Shown here piece by piece: positions 22,131 to 31,520 of a stretch of DNA of 64,000 nt. A program made the translations under genes and the position numbers. The stretch is taken from the NCBI GenBank assembly GCA_024232965.1, contig JACKQF010000009.1, positions 124,001 to 188,000 of the forward strand, written 5' to 3'. The stretch is from Verrucomicrobiaceae bacterium (GTDB lineage Bacteria; Verrucomicrobiota; Verrucomicrobiia; Verrucomicrobiales; Verrucomicrobiaceae). The first letter of the stretch is position 1, and each line of letters begins with the position of its first letter. Under the pieces are notes generated by a model. That model had not been told where the DNA came from and made no database searches. It was given only the letters and a program-made list of their open reading frames with translations.

Positions 22131-25100
22131 ATGCGATCCGCGAACACTCGCCCACACATTCTGCTGTCTCTTTCATTCTCCATGCTCGCTTCGATGGCAA
22201 GCGCGGATGCGCCGAAGAAAGAGCAAGTGGTGGACCCCAATGCCCCGATCTCCTTTTACAAGCAGATTCGGCCGATCCTCCAGGCGAGTTGTACAGGTTG
22301 TCACCAGCCCGCCAAGGCCAAGGGTGACTACGTGATGACGGATTTCGCGAAGATGCTGGAAGGCGGCGAAGAAGGGCATGCGATTGTTCCTGGCAAGCCG
22401 GAGGCATCCAACCTGCTGAAACTGGCCACCCCAGAGAACGGCAAAGCGGAAATGCCGCCAAAGGGAGATCCTCTGCACGAGACTCAATTGGCGTTGATCA
22501 AGCGTTGGGTGGCTGAAGGTGCGAAGGACGATACACCAGCCTCGGCGCGTCAGGAATTCGACATGGAGCATCCGCCGGTCTACACCACCGCGCCAGCGAT
22601 TACCTCGATCGACTATTCGCCAGACGGAAGTCTCATCGCCGTCGCTGGTTATCACGAAGTGCTCATCCACAAAGCAGACGGCGGAGGCATCGTCGCGCGT
22701 CTCGTGGGCTTGTCAGAGCGGATTCAAAAAGTCAGTTGGTCGCCAGATGGCAAGAAAATAGCCGTCACTGGTGGCAGCCCCGCCCGTATGGGGGAAATTC
22801 AGGTCTGGGATGTGGCCAAGCAGAAGCTTGAGATGTCGAAGAGCCAGACCTTTGATACTATCTATGGTGCCAGTTGGTCGCCTGATGGGAAGCAGGTGGC
22901 CTTTGGCTGCGCTGACAATGGTGTGCGCGCCATCGATGCCGCCACCGGCAAAGAGACACTCTTCATGGGGGGGCATAGTGACTGGGTGCTCGACACTGTT
23001 TGGGGTTTGGACGGCAAGAATCTCGTTTCTTGCGGACGCGACATGAGCGTGAAGCTCACCGAAGTGGCGACGCAGCGTTTTGTGGACAACATCACCTCTA
23101 TCACACCGGGGGCACTGAAGGGCGGCGTGCACGTTGTGGCGCGGCATCCATCTCGCAATGAAATCCTTATCGGTGGCACGGATGGCATTCCGCAGATCTA
23201 TCGGATGGAGCGCACCACGAAGCGCGTGATTGGGGATAATGCGAATCTCATCCGCAAATTCCCCGCAATGCAGGGCCGAATCTTTGGTGTGGACTTCGCA
23301 CCGGATGGCAAGCGCATCGCTGCAGGGGCCAGCTATGAAGGCACGGGGATGGTCAATGTGTATGCCTCCGACTACGATAGCACGCTGCCGGATGCGGTGA
23401 AAAAGATCATCGAGACCGTGAACGGCAAGGGCAAGGAGCTGGATGACTGGATCGTCAAAGATGTGAGGCTCATCAGCAGCACGCCGATCCCAAGTGGCAT
23501 CTATTCAGTCACCTTCAGTCCTGATGGTAAAACGGTGGCTGCAGCAGGTCAGGACGGTCGCCTACGCCTCATTGATGCCGGTACTGGTAAGATTTCCAAA
23601 GAGATCGTCAGCGTGCCTTTGGCTCAGGAAAAGACGCTCGCAGCGAAGGACGTAATCGTCGATGACAGCGTCCGGCCTGAAGTGCGTGAGGACACAAAGG
23701 TGGAGACGATTCACGCAGGTCCAACGATTGCTTCCATCGCGGTCGAACCTGCCAGCATCGCGATCGGCAAGCCGACGGAGTATGCGCAGCTTTTGATCAC
23801 TGCCACGCTGAGCGATGGGACTCACGCCGACATTACCCGTATGGCAAAGTTGACCCCAGAGGGTGGCATGGCCAGCATCGATAAGCGTGGTATGGTTCGC
23901 CCAGACAAAGATGGGAAGGGCGTCGTCAAAGTCGCTTTCATGGGGAAGACGGCCAGCGTGCCTGTAGAAGTCAAAGGCATGGAGGCCTCCCTCCGTCCAT
24001 CGTATGTGCGGGATGTCATGCCTATCGTCTCAAAGCTGGGCTGTAACATGGGGACCTGCCATGGTTCCAAGGAAGGCAAAGCTGGGTTCAAACTGTCCCT
24101 GCGCGGTTACGATCCAATGTTTGACGTGTTGGCCTTTGCTGACGAACTCGCAAGCCGCCGCGCGAATGTGGCCTCTCCTGATCACTCGCTAATGTTGCTG
24201 AAAGCCAGTGGCTCGGTGCCGCATGAGGGCGGGCAATTGACAGTGCCAGGAGAGCTTTACTACGAGACCCTGCGCGCCTGGATCAGCCAAGGGGCAAAGC
24301 TCGACCTGAAGACGCCTCGAGTCACTAGCATCGAGCTCTTTCCGAAGAATCCAGTGGTAGAAATGATCGGTGCCCGCCAGCAGATCCGAGTTGTTGCCCA
24401 CTATGCCGATGGATATGTCAAAGACGTCACGGCGGAGGCCTATGTGGAAAGCGGCAACATTGAGATTGTCAGCACGGACAAGGCTGGATTGGTGACGACT
24501 CTGCGTCGTGGAGAAGCCCCAGTGCTGGCGCGCTTTGAAGGCGCCTACGCTGCCACCACCGTCACTGTAATGGGTGACCGCACTGGCTTCGCCTGGTCGG
24601 AGCCGGAGAAGTGGAGCAAGATTGACGAACTCGTAGCGCAGAAGTGGCAGCGTCTGAAGATCCAACCTTCGGAGGTTTGCAGTGATGAGGACTTTTTGCG
24701 CCGCATTCATATCGACCTGACCGGTTTGCCGCCAGAGGCAGAAGAAGTGCGCGCCTTCCTCGCGGATAAGCGGGATATGCGCACGAAGCGCACGGAGGTC
24801 ATCGACAAACTGATCGGCAATCCCGACTTCGTAGACCATTGGACGAACAAGTGGTGCGACATGCTGCAGGTGAACAGCAAGTTTCTGGGTGTCGAAGGTG
24901 CGACGGCGCTACGCACGTGGATCAAAGAGCAGGTGTCATCCAACACGCCTTACGACCGAATGGCCTATAGAATCATCAGCGCCACCGGGTCCACCAAAGA
25001 CAATCCTGCCGCCGCCTACTTTAAAGTGGTTCGCACCCCAGAGGAGATGTCGGAGAATACTACGCACCTCTTTTTGGCGACTCGCTTTAACTGCAATAAG

Positions 25101-27248
25101 TGCCACGACCACCCCTTCGAGCGCTGGACGCTGGACCAATACTATCAGACGGCCGCATTCTTTGCTCAGGTGGATATCAAAGGCGATCCGGCCAGCGCAG
25201 GTAAGACCATTGGTGGCACCGCAGTTGAGGGTGCAAAGCCGTTGTATGAAATCATTGGCGACAACAAAACAGGCGAGGTCCTACACCTCCGCACGAATCA
25301 GCCCGTCAAGCCCACCGTTCCTTTCGACGCGGATCTCGTGACGGCATCGGCACCAACTCGTCGTGAGCAGTTTGCCTCCTGGATGACCAGTCCAAAGAAC
25401 GATTACTTTGCGATGAGTTATACCAACCGTATCTGGGGTTACCTGACCGGAACGGGCGTCATCGAACCGCTGGACGACATCCGCGCGGGGAATCCGCCGA
25501 GCAATCCAGAGTTGCTGCAATACCTGACCAATGAGTTCGTCCAGAGTGGCTTTAATGTGCGACACCTCATGCGCATCATCACCATGAGCCGGACCTACCA
25601 CCTCAGCCTCGCTTCCAACAAGTGGAACGAGGATGATACCCTCAATTACTCCCACGCCAAAGCGCGCCGCCTTTCCGCAGAGGCTCTTTTTGACGCCGTC
25701 TTTACCGTTACTGGCTCGATGCCCAATATTCCCGGCGTGCAACCCGGAACGCGTGCGGCACAGCTCGCCGACTCGCAGGCAAAGCTACCGGACGGGTTCC
25801 TCACCAACTTTGGGAAGCCCGCCCGTGAGAGCGTTTGCGAATGCGAACGCAGCAATGACGTGAACCTTGGTCCAGTGATGGCGCTGATGTCTGGCCCAAC
25901 GGTGGGCGATGCGATTAGCGATCCTAAGAACGCCATCGCAAAACTCGTCGCCACGATTCCGGATGACCGGAAGTTGGTGGATGAAATCTTTGTGCGCATC
26001 ATCAACCGTCCAGCAACGGAGAAGGAAATTGATGCGGTCCTTGCCAGTGCTGCAAGTATGGACGCGCAGCACCAAGGTCTGACCGCCGCGTGGCAGGCCA
26101 AGGAGGCGGAGCAAAAGCCCATCATCGCTAAGGCGGAAGCGGAGAGGGCGCTCGCCATCGCGAACGCCAAAAAGGAACTGGATGCCTATCGTGTGAAGAT
26201 GGCCCCCGAAGTGGCTAAAAAAGAAGCGGACCGCAAGGCTGCGATTGCCAAAGCTCAGGAAGCCGCCAAAAAGGTCGCGGAAACAGCCGTGACCAAACAG
26301 CCGCAGTGGGAGCAGTACGTGGATCTCAGCACTGAGTGGCAACCGCTCGACGTCGAAGTTGTTCGTGCCACCGGCGTGCAAAAGTTGGAGAAGCAAGCGG
26401 ATGGCTCGCTCTTTGCCACGCCGCTGCCTGCTGGGCAGATGGCCATTGGCAATTATCAATTGAAGGCCAAGACCACGCTTGCCGGAATCACGGCGATCAA
26501 ATTGGAGGTGCTGCCGGATGTCCGTTTGCCTAGCAATGGCCCCGGCCTTGCTCCAGACGGCAATTTTGTGCTGAGCGAATTCGTTGTCCAGCAAGCTGCG
26601 CTCGATGCAAAGCGCGCGAAGAAGGGTGTGGGTCTAGTGACGCTGAAGACCGCTATCGCTGATTTCAGTCAGGACAAATTCCCCGTGACTGAGTCGCTCA
26701 AGAAGGGCAATCGTGATCGTGGCTGGGCGGTGTCTCCTGACGCGGGCAGTCGCCATGAGGCCATCTTCTACCCTGATACGGCGATCGGTGCCGAGGGTGG
26801 TGTAAAACTGAGCTTCCAGTTGGTGCAGGGTTTCCAGAACGGGAAGTACAATCTTGGTCGCTTCCGCATCTGGGTTTCCGCCAATCCGATGGCACGGTTT
26901 GGCGCACCGAAGGCTGTGGCGGATGCGATTCGTACCCCGGTTGCCAAGCGGACACCTGAACAGAAGAAGGCTCTGAGCGATACCTTCATCGCCCAGTTCC
27001 GCGAATATCAAACCGCCCAAAAGGCCGTTGCGAGCGCCAGCAAACCATTGCCGGTGGACGAGCAATTGGTGGCGCTAGAATTTAAGCACACCGATGCGCA
27101 GCGACCAGTGGTGCTGGATGCCAAGTTGATCCAGTTGCGTCGGGACGTGGAATTGAGCAAGGCCCAGCTAGGCTCCAAGCGGTTGACCTCCGCACAGGAT
27201 TTGGCCTGGGCTCTGATCAACAGTCCCGCATTCTTGTTTAACCATTAG
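22131..27248 (+). CDS. Giant cytochrome c / WD40 / DUF1549 / DUF1553 fusion protein
   Basis: A 1705-residue secreted protein. Signal peptide (about 1-25); a planctomycete-type cytochrome c domain with CTGCH at 54-58; WD40-like repeats (about 155-500, for example SWSPDGKKIAV); a Big2-like Ig segment (about 535-620); a second cysteine site CNMGTCH at 638-644 in a conserved GFKLSLRGYD context; another Big2-like segment; DUF1549 (about 840-1050) containing CNKCH at 988-992; and DUF1553 in the last third, interrupted by an Ala/Lys-rich predicted coiled coil (about 1320-1385) and a further beta-rich insert. The family is thought to be periplasmic redox or polymer-degrading machinery, with no proven activity. 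No DUF1501 partner is adjacent, unlike in the cluster at 31-39 kb. Confidence 0.85.
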   Translation: MRSANTRPHILLSLSFSMLASMASADAPKKEQVVDPNAPISFYKQIRPILQASCTGCHQPAKAKGDYVMTDFAKMLEGGEEGHAIVPGKPEASNLLKLATPENGKAEMPPKGDPLHETQLALIKRWVAEGAKDDTPASARQEFDMEHPPVYTTAPAITSIDYSPDGSLIAVAGYHEVLIHKADGGGIVARLVGLSERIQKVSWSPDGKKIAVTGGSPARMGEIQVWDVAKQKLEMSKSQTFDTIYGASWSPDGKQVAFGCADNGVRAIDAATGKETLFMGGHSDWVLDTVWGLDGKNLVSCGRDMSVKLTEVATQRFVDNITSITPGALKGGVHVVARHPSRNEILIGGTDGIPQIYRMERTTKRVIGDNANLIRKFPAMQGRIFGVDFAPDGKRIAAGASYEGTGMVNVYASDYDSTLPDAVKKIIETVNGKGKELDDWIVKDVRLISSTPIPSGIYSVTFSPDGKTVAAAGQDGRLRLIDAGTGKISKEIVSVPLAQEKTLAAKDVIVDDSVRPEVREDTKVETIHAGPTIASIAVEPASIAIGKPTEYAQLLITATLSDGTHADITRMAKLTPEGGMASIDKRGMVRPDKDGKGVVKVAFMGKTASVPVEVKGMEASLRPSYVRDVMPIVSKLGCNMGTCHGSKEGKAGFKLSLRGYDPMFDVLAFADELASRRANVASPDHSLMLLKASGSVPHEGGQLTVPGELYYETLRAWISQGAKLDLKTPRVTSIELFPKNPVVEMIGARQQIRVVAHYADGYVKDVTAEAYVESGNIEIVSTDKAGLVTTLRRGEAPVLARFEGAYAATTVTVMGDRTGFAWSEPEKWSKIDELVAQKWQRLKIQPSEVCSDEDFLRRIHIDLTGLPPEAEEVRAFLADKRDMRTKRTEVIDKLIGNPDFVDHWTNKWCDMLQVNSKFLGVEGATALRTWIKEQVSSNTPYDRMAYRIISATGSTKDNPAAAYFKVVRTPEEMSENTTHLFLATRFNCNKCHDHPFERWTLDQYYQTAAFFAQVDIKGDPASAGKTIGGTAVEGAKPLYEIIGDNKTGEVLHLRTNQPVKPTVPFDADLVTASAPTRREQFASWMTSPKNDYFAMSYTNRIWGYLTGTGVIEPLDDIRAGNPPSNPELLQYLTNEFVQSGFNVRHLMRIITMSRTYHLSLASNKWNEDDTLNYSHAKARRLSAEALFDAVFTVTGSMPNIPGVQPGTRAAQLADSQAKLPDGFLTNFGKPARESVCECERSNDVNLGPVMALMSGPTVGDAISDPKNAIAKLVATIPDDRKLVDEIFVRIINRPATEKEIDAVLASAASMDAQHQGLTAAWQAKEAEQKPIIAKAEAERALAIANAKKELDAYRVKMAPEVAKKEADRKAAIAKAQEAAKKVAETAVTKQPQWEQYVDLSTEWQPLDVEVVRATGVQKLEKQADGSLFATPLPAGQMAIGNYQLKAKTTLAGITAIKLEVLPDVRLPSNGPGLAPDGNFVLSEFVVQQAALDAKRAKKGVGLVTLKTAIADFSQDKFPVTESLKKGNRDRGWAVSPDAGSRHEAIFYPDTAIGAEGGVKLSFQLVQGFQNGKYNLGRFRIWVSANPMARFGAPKAVADAIRTPVAKRTPEQKKALSDTFIAQFREYQTAQKAVASASKPLPVDEQLVALEFKHTDAQRPVVLDAKLIQLRRDVELSKAQLGSKRLTSAQDLAWALINSPAFLFNH

Positions 27249-27261
27249 AGAACCCAAAGGG

Positions 27262-27281
27262 GCGCAATCGCCAGATTGCGC
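27262..27281. terminator. Bidirectional hairpin between convergent genes
   Basis: GCGCAATC (27262-27269) and GATTGCGC (27274-27281) form a perfect 8-bp stem with a 4-base loop between the stop codons of the giant fusion gene and mutS. It has no T tract. A related GCAATC/GATTGC hairpin occurs at 40568-40582. Confidence 0.5.
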
Positions 27282-29828
27282 TTACCCGAAGAGGCTCATC
27301 TGCGTCACCAATTCCTCTGGCTCTTCGGCCACCTTTTTCTTCCTTGGCGGACGGGCGCTGACGGCGGTGGGCGTTGGCACATCGCTGACGCTTTCCGCTG
27401 GTTGATGGCCACTTTCCAGTTTGGCTAGCACCTCTTTGGCGCGAGCGATAACTTCATCGGGAAGTCCCGCCAATCTTGCAACCTGGATACCATAGCTTTT
27501 CTCAGCGCTGCCGGGGAGGATCTTGCGCAGGAAGATGATTTGCTGGTTCCACTCCTTAACCGCGACGTTGTAGTTTTTCACGCCCTTACGGCTTTGGGCC
27601 ATGGCCGTGAGCTCGTGATAGTGGGTGGCAAAGAGGGTGCGCGATCCGACCTTGTCATGCAGATGCTCCGCCACACTCCAGGCGATGCTCAATCCGTCGA
27701 AGGTGCTGGTGCCGCGCCCGATCTCGTCCAAGATCACGAGTGAGCGATCTGTGGCGTTGTTTAAAATCAGTGCGGTTTCGTTCATCTCCACCATGAAGGT
27801 GGATTGCCCGCGCGCGATGTCGTCGCTGGCTCCGATGCGTGTAAAGATCCGATCCACCAGCCCGATCTCTGCAGAACCAACAGGCAGAAAGCTTCCAATC
27901 TGTGCCATCAAGGTTAGCAGTGCGACCTGACGCAGGTAAGTGCTCTTTCCCGCCATGTTCGGGCCGGTGATGAGCAGTAGTCGATTCTCTCTTGGTTCCA
28001 GCGTGGTGTCGTTGGGGACAAAGCGATCCCCACCCGTTAAGTTCTGGTCCAGCACGGGATGCCGACCATCGCGGATGTAGAGGTGCTGGGTGTCGTTGAG
28101 AATGGGCCTCGTGTAATTGAATAGGCGTGCAATTTCCGCCAGGGAATTCAACGTATCGAGAATGGCCAGAGCCTCTGCGGTCTCTTGGATGAGGACAAGG
28201 TGCTCCATCGCGCGGCTCCGCAGTTTGATGAACTCCTCATACTCAAGCGCCTTGCTGCGCTCGTCGGAACCGAGGATCTTGTCCTCCATGCGCTTGAGTT
28301 CGTCGGTGATGTAGCGCTCTCCGTTTACCGTCGTTTGCTTGCGATGGTAGTCGTCCGGGACGGCACCGACGTTGGCTTTGGTGATCTCGATGAAGTAGCC
28401 AAACACAGCGTTGTATTTGATCTTCAGGCTCTTGATGCCGGTGCGCTCAATCTCGCGATTTTGCAGATCGGCGATCCATTGGCGGCCAAGGGTTGCTGCG
28501 CCACGGAGTTCATCCAGTTCTGGCAGGTAGCCTTCGCGGAAGATGCCACCTTCTTTGATCTGAATGGGCGGCTCTTCGACGATGGAACCGTGGATCTCTG
28601 CCGCCAGACCCGACAGGTCGTGGAGGTTGGAGAAGAGGGTCTCCAGCAAAGGCAGCGTTTGCGTGCCGCCCATACTCGCTTGACGGTCGCGAGTTTCTTC
28701 GAGCGCCAGTCTCACTGCGGGCACGACTTCCAGTGATTGCGCCAGCATTTGCAGGTCTCGCGCATTGCCGCTGCCTTGGCTGAGGCGGCTGCTGGTGCGC
28801 TCCAGATCGCGCACTTCTTTGAGTAGGGTGCGGATCTGATTTAGCAGCATCGGTTCGTCCAAAAGCATCGCCACAAAATCTTGGCGGGCGGTCAGCACGT
28901 CCAAGGATCGTTGCGGATGCAGTACCCAGTGGCGGAGTTTGCGCGCGCCCATCGGCGTGCAGGTACGGTCGAGCGCGTGGAGTAGGGTGTGCTGATTGCC
29001 AGAGCGGCTCGTCACCAACTCCAGGTGCGATTGACTGGCGGAATCGATCAGGACGCATTCGCCCGGCTGCGCGACCCGCAGTCTTTTGATGTGATCCACG
29101 CTGCGGCGCAACTGGAACTGAAGGTATTGCAGGATCGCGCCGGCTGCGCAGATCGCTGGGTGCATACCAGTGCAACCGAAGCCATCTAGCGATTGCACCT
29201 GGAAGTGTTGGGTCAGGCTATAGACGGCCTGGTCGTGGAGGAAGAGATACCCCTCCGTGCGGAGACCACAGACCGGGCGACCAAGGGTGGCGAAGAGGTC
29301 TTCCTGTTCATCGTTCCAGAGAAGTTCAGAGGGCTGGAGTCGCTCCAGTTCGTCCTGAAGTTCGCTTGCGTCTGCAAACTCACCTACCTCGAATTCGCCG
29401 GTGGTGTGATCGACGTAGGCCATGCCGAGTTTTTTGCCTTCTCGAAACACGGCGGCCAGATAGTTGGCGCGGCCAGATTCCAGCAGATTCAAATCGCTGA
29501 CGGTGCCGGCGCTGATGATTTGGGAAATCTCGCGCTCCACCAGTTTGCCGGGAACAGGGTTGGAGGTCTGTTCCGCAATGGCTACACGTTTACCGCCCTG
29601 GATGAGTTTGGCAATGTAGCCCTGCGCGGAGTGATGCGGCACGCCGCACATGGGGATGCCGTTGCGTTTTGTCAGCGCCACATTGAGGATGGGTGAGGCA
29701 ACTTTGGCGTCTTCAAAGAACAGTTCGTAAAAATCGCCCAAGCGATAAAACAACAGCACATCCTCCGGCAGTTCCCGCCGAATGGCCAGGTACTGCTTCA
29801 TCATCGGGGTCGCCGCAGGTTCACTCAT
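27282..29828 (-). CDS. mutS: DNA mismatch repair protein MutS
   Basis: An 848-residue MutS1. The N-terminal mismatch-recognition motif is present as YRLGDFYELFFEDA (Phe-x-Glu within GDFYE, near residue 32). The connector, lever and clamp regions follow, then the ATPase with Walker A TGPNMAGKSTYLRQ (about 620-633), Walker B LVILDEIGRGTSTFDG and ATHYHEL. It binds mismatches and small loops, then signals through MutL; mutL is not in the window. The length is normal for the family. A short Lys/Pro-rich linker and a C-terminal end (TQMSLFG) typical of clamp-interacting MutS tails are also seen; the QMSLF sequence fits a beta-clamp-binding motif. Confidence 0.97.
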   Translation of the reverse strand: MSEPAATPMMKQYLAIRRELPEDVLLFYRLGDFYELFFEDAKVASPILNVALTKRNGIPMCGVPHHSAQGYIAKLIQGGKRVAIAEQTSNPVPGKLVEREISQIISAGTVSDLNLLESGRANYLAAVFREGKKLGMAYVDHTTGEFEVGEFADASELQDELERLQPSELLWNDEQEDLFATLGRPVCGLRTEGYLFLHDQAVYSLTQHFQVQSLDGFGCTGMHPAICAAGAILQYLQFQLRRSVDHIKRLRVAQPGECVLIDSASQSHLELVTSRSGNQHTLLHALDRTCTPMGARKLRHWVLHPQRSLDVLTARQDFVAMLLDEPMLLNQIRTLLKEVRDLERTSSRLSQGSGNARDLQMLAQSLEVVPAVRLALEETRDRQASMGGTQTLPLLETLFSNLHDLSGLAAEIHGSIVEEPPIQIKEGGIFREGYLPELDELRGAATLGRQWIADLQNREIERTGIKSLKIKYNAVFGYFIEITKANVGAVPDDYHRKQTTVNGERYITDELKRMEDKILGSDERSKALEYEEFIKLRSRAMEHLVLIQETAEALAILDTLNSLAEIARLFNYTRPILNDTQHLYIRDGRHPVLDQNLTGGDRFVPNDTTLEPRENRLLLITGPNMAGKSTYLRQVALLTLMAQIGSFLPVGSAEIGLVDRIFTRIGASDDIARGQSTFMVEMNETALILNNATDRSLVILDEIGRGTSTFDGLSIAWSVAEHLHDKVGSRTLFATHYHELTAMAQSRKGVKNYNVAVKEWNQQIIFLRKILPGSAEKSYGIQVARLAGLPDEVIARAKEVLAKLESGHQPAESVSDVPTPTAVSARPPRKKKVAEEPEELVTQMSLFG

Positions 29829-29960
29829 CGTGTCCTGATTTTCGGGAGGCTGGGCCGGGAGTCAATGGCGGGCTGAGGGGCGCTTGGGCATCCGGGCTTG
29901 ATTCTCCACCTCCGCTGGAGCATGAATGCGCTCTAAATTCCATTTCCCAAAACGCTTCTC

Positions 29961-31514
29961 ATGTCCAAAAAACCTGTTGTTCTGATCATTCGCGATGGCT
30001 GGGGTATCAATCCCGGCGGTCGAGCCAAGGCTGTTGAAAACGGTGATGCCACGCTGCTGGCGGACACGCCGTACCACGACGAGCTTTATGCCAACTATCC
30101 TTGCAGCAAGGTTTCTGGCTCTGGCGAAGACGTTGGGCTACCGGACGGGCAGATGGGGAACAGCGAGGTGGGGCACCTCAATCTGGGGGCGGGGCGCATT
30201 GTTTATCAGGACCTTACCCGAATCAATAAAGCCATCCGCGACGGAGATTTAGCCACCAATCCCGTGCTCCAAGAAGCTTTTGAGAAGGCCAAGGGGCATC
30301 GCCTGCATCTGCTGGGTCTCGTCAGCGATGGCGGGGTGCATAGCCACCAGGATCATCTTGCGGCGTTTTGCCATGCGGCGAAGGACGCAGGTGTGACGGA
30401 TATTTGTATCCATGCCATCACCGATGGTCGTGATACGTCGCCAACGAGTGGGTCAGGGTACCTGGCCAAGCTTGAGAAGGATCTGGAAGGAAGTGGTGCC
30501 AAGATCGTGACGGTCATCGGTCGTTATTTCGCGATGGATCGCGACACGCGCTGGGATCGGAACAAGTTGGCCTGGGATGCCATCGTGCTCGGGCGTGGGG
30601 ATGTGCGGACCGATACCCCATCCGCTGCGGTGAAGTCTGCCTACCCGACCGAACCCCGCGGTGACGAGTTCATGCCGCCGATGATCTTTGATTTGGCTGA
30701 CCAGCAGCGCATCCGCGATGACGATGTGATTTTGTGGTTCAACTTCAGAGCGGATCGTGCCCGCCAGTTGAGCGATGCCTTTTTGAAGCCCGGTTTTGAT
30801 GGCTTTGATCGCGAAGTGACGCCGAAGACGGCTTACTACACGCTGACGGAATACGACCAGACCTACCCTGAGTTCGGTTGCAAAGTAGTTTTTGGTTCCA
30901 CCAGCATGTCTAACATTCTGGGCGAGGTGATTTCCAATGCGGGTCTGAAGCAGTTGCGCAGTGCAGAGACGGAGAAGTATCCGCACGTGACCTTCTTCTT
31001 CAATGGCGGTCGGGAAATCCCATTCGAAGGCGAAGACCGCTATTTGGCGATCAGTCCGAAGGAAGTGCCGACCTATGACAAAAAGCCGCAGATGAGCGGA
31101 CCCGACGTCGCGTTTGAGGTGTATCGCCGCTTGCCAGATTATGATGCGGTCATCATGAACTTCGCCAATCCCGACATGGTCGGCCACACGGGCGTGGTCG
31201 AGGCGGGGATTCATGCCTGCGAAACCATCGATCTCGGTGTGCGAATGATCGTGGAGCGTGTGCTCGCGCTGGGTGGCAAGTGTCTGATTACGGCTGATCA
31301 CGGTAACTGCGAACAAATGCGCAACGAGGATGGTTCCCCGCACACGGCGCACACCACCAATTTGGTTCACCTCATCTATGTCGGCGCCGACAAAGATCAG
31401 GTGCAACTGCAGGATGGGATCCTGGCAGACATCGCACCGACCATGCTCGCCATGCTGGGCGTTGCACAGCCACCAGAGATGACCGGGAAGTCGCTGATCT
31501 TGCGGACTGTTTGA
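29961..31514 (+). CDS. gpmI: 2,3-bisphosphoglycerate-independent phosphoglycerate mutase
   Basis: The product has 517 residues, the usual family length. It interconverts 3- and 2-phosphoglycerate in glycolysis with a phosphoserine intermediate and two divalent metal ions. Visible landmarks: metal ligand Asp12 in LIIRDGWG, catalytic Ser68 in GQMGNSEVGHLNLGAGR, the substrate-site block HAITDGRDTSP, FRADRAR, and the second metal cluster FANPDMVGHTG followed by TADHGNCEQM. The gene stands alone on the plus strand between divergent mutS (132 bp) and the convergent cytochrome/WD40 gene (6 bp). Confidence 0.97.
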   Translation: MSKKPVVLIIRDGWGINPGGRAKAVENGDATLLADTPYHDELYANYPCSKVSGSGEDVGLPDGQMGNSEVGHLNLGAGRIVYQDLTRINKAIRDGDLATNPVLQEAFEKAKGHRLHLLGLVSDGGVHSHQDHLAAFCHAAKDAGVTDICIHAITDGRDTSPTSGSGYLAKLEKDLEGSGAKIVTVIGRYFAMDRDTRWDRNKLAWDAIVLGRGDVRTDTPSAAVKSAYPTEPRGDEFMPPMIFDLADQQRIRDDDVILWFNFRADRARQLSDAFLKPGFDGFDREVTPKTAYYTLTEYDQTYPEFGCKVVFGSTSMSNILGEVISNAGLKQLRSAETEKYPHVTFFFNGGREIPFEGEDRYLAISPKEVPTYDKKPQMSGPDVAFEVYRRLPDYDAVIMNFANPDMVGHTGVVEAGIHACETIDLGVRMIVERVLALGGKCLITADHGNCEQMRNEDGSPHTAHTTNLVHLIYVGADKDQVQLQDGILADIAPTMLAMLGVAQPPEMTGKSLILRTV

Positions 31515-31520
31515 TGCTTC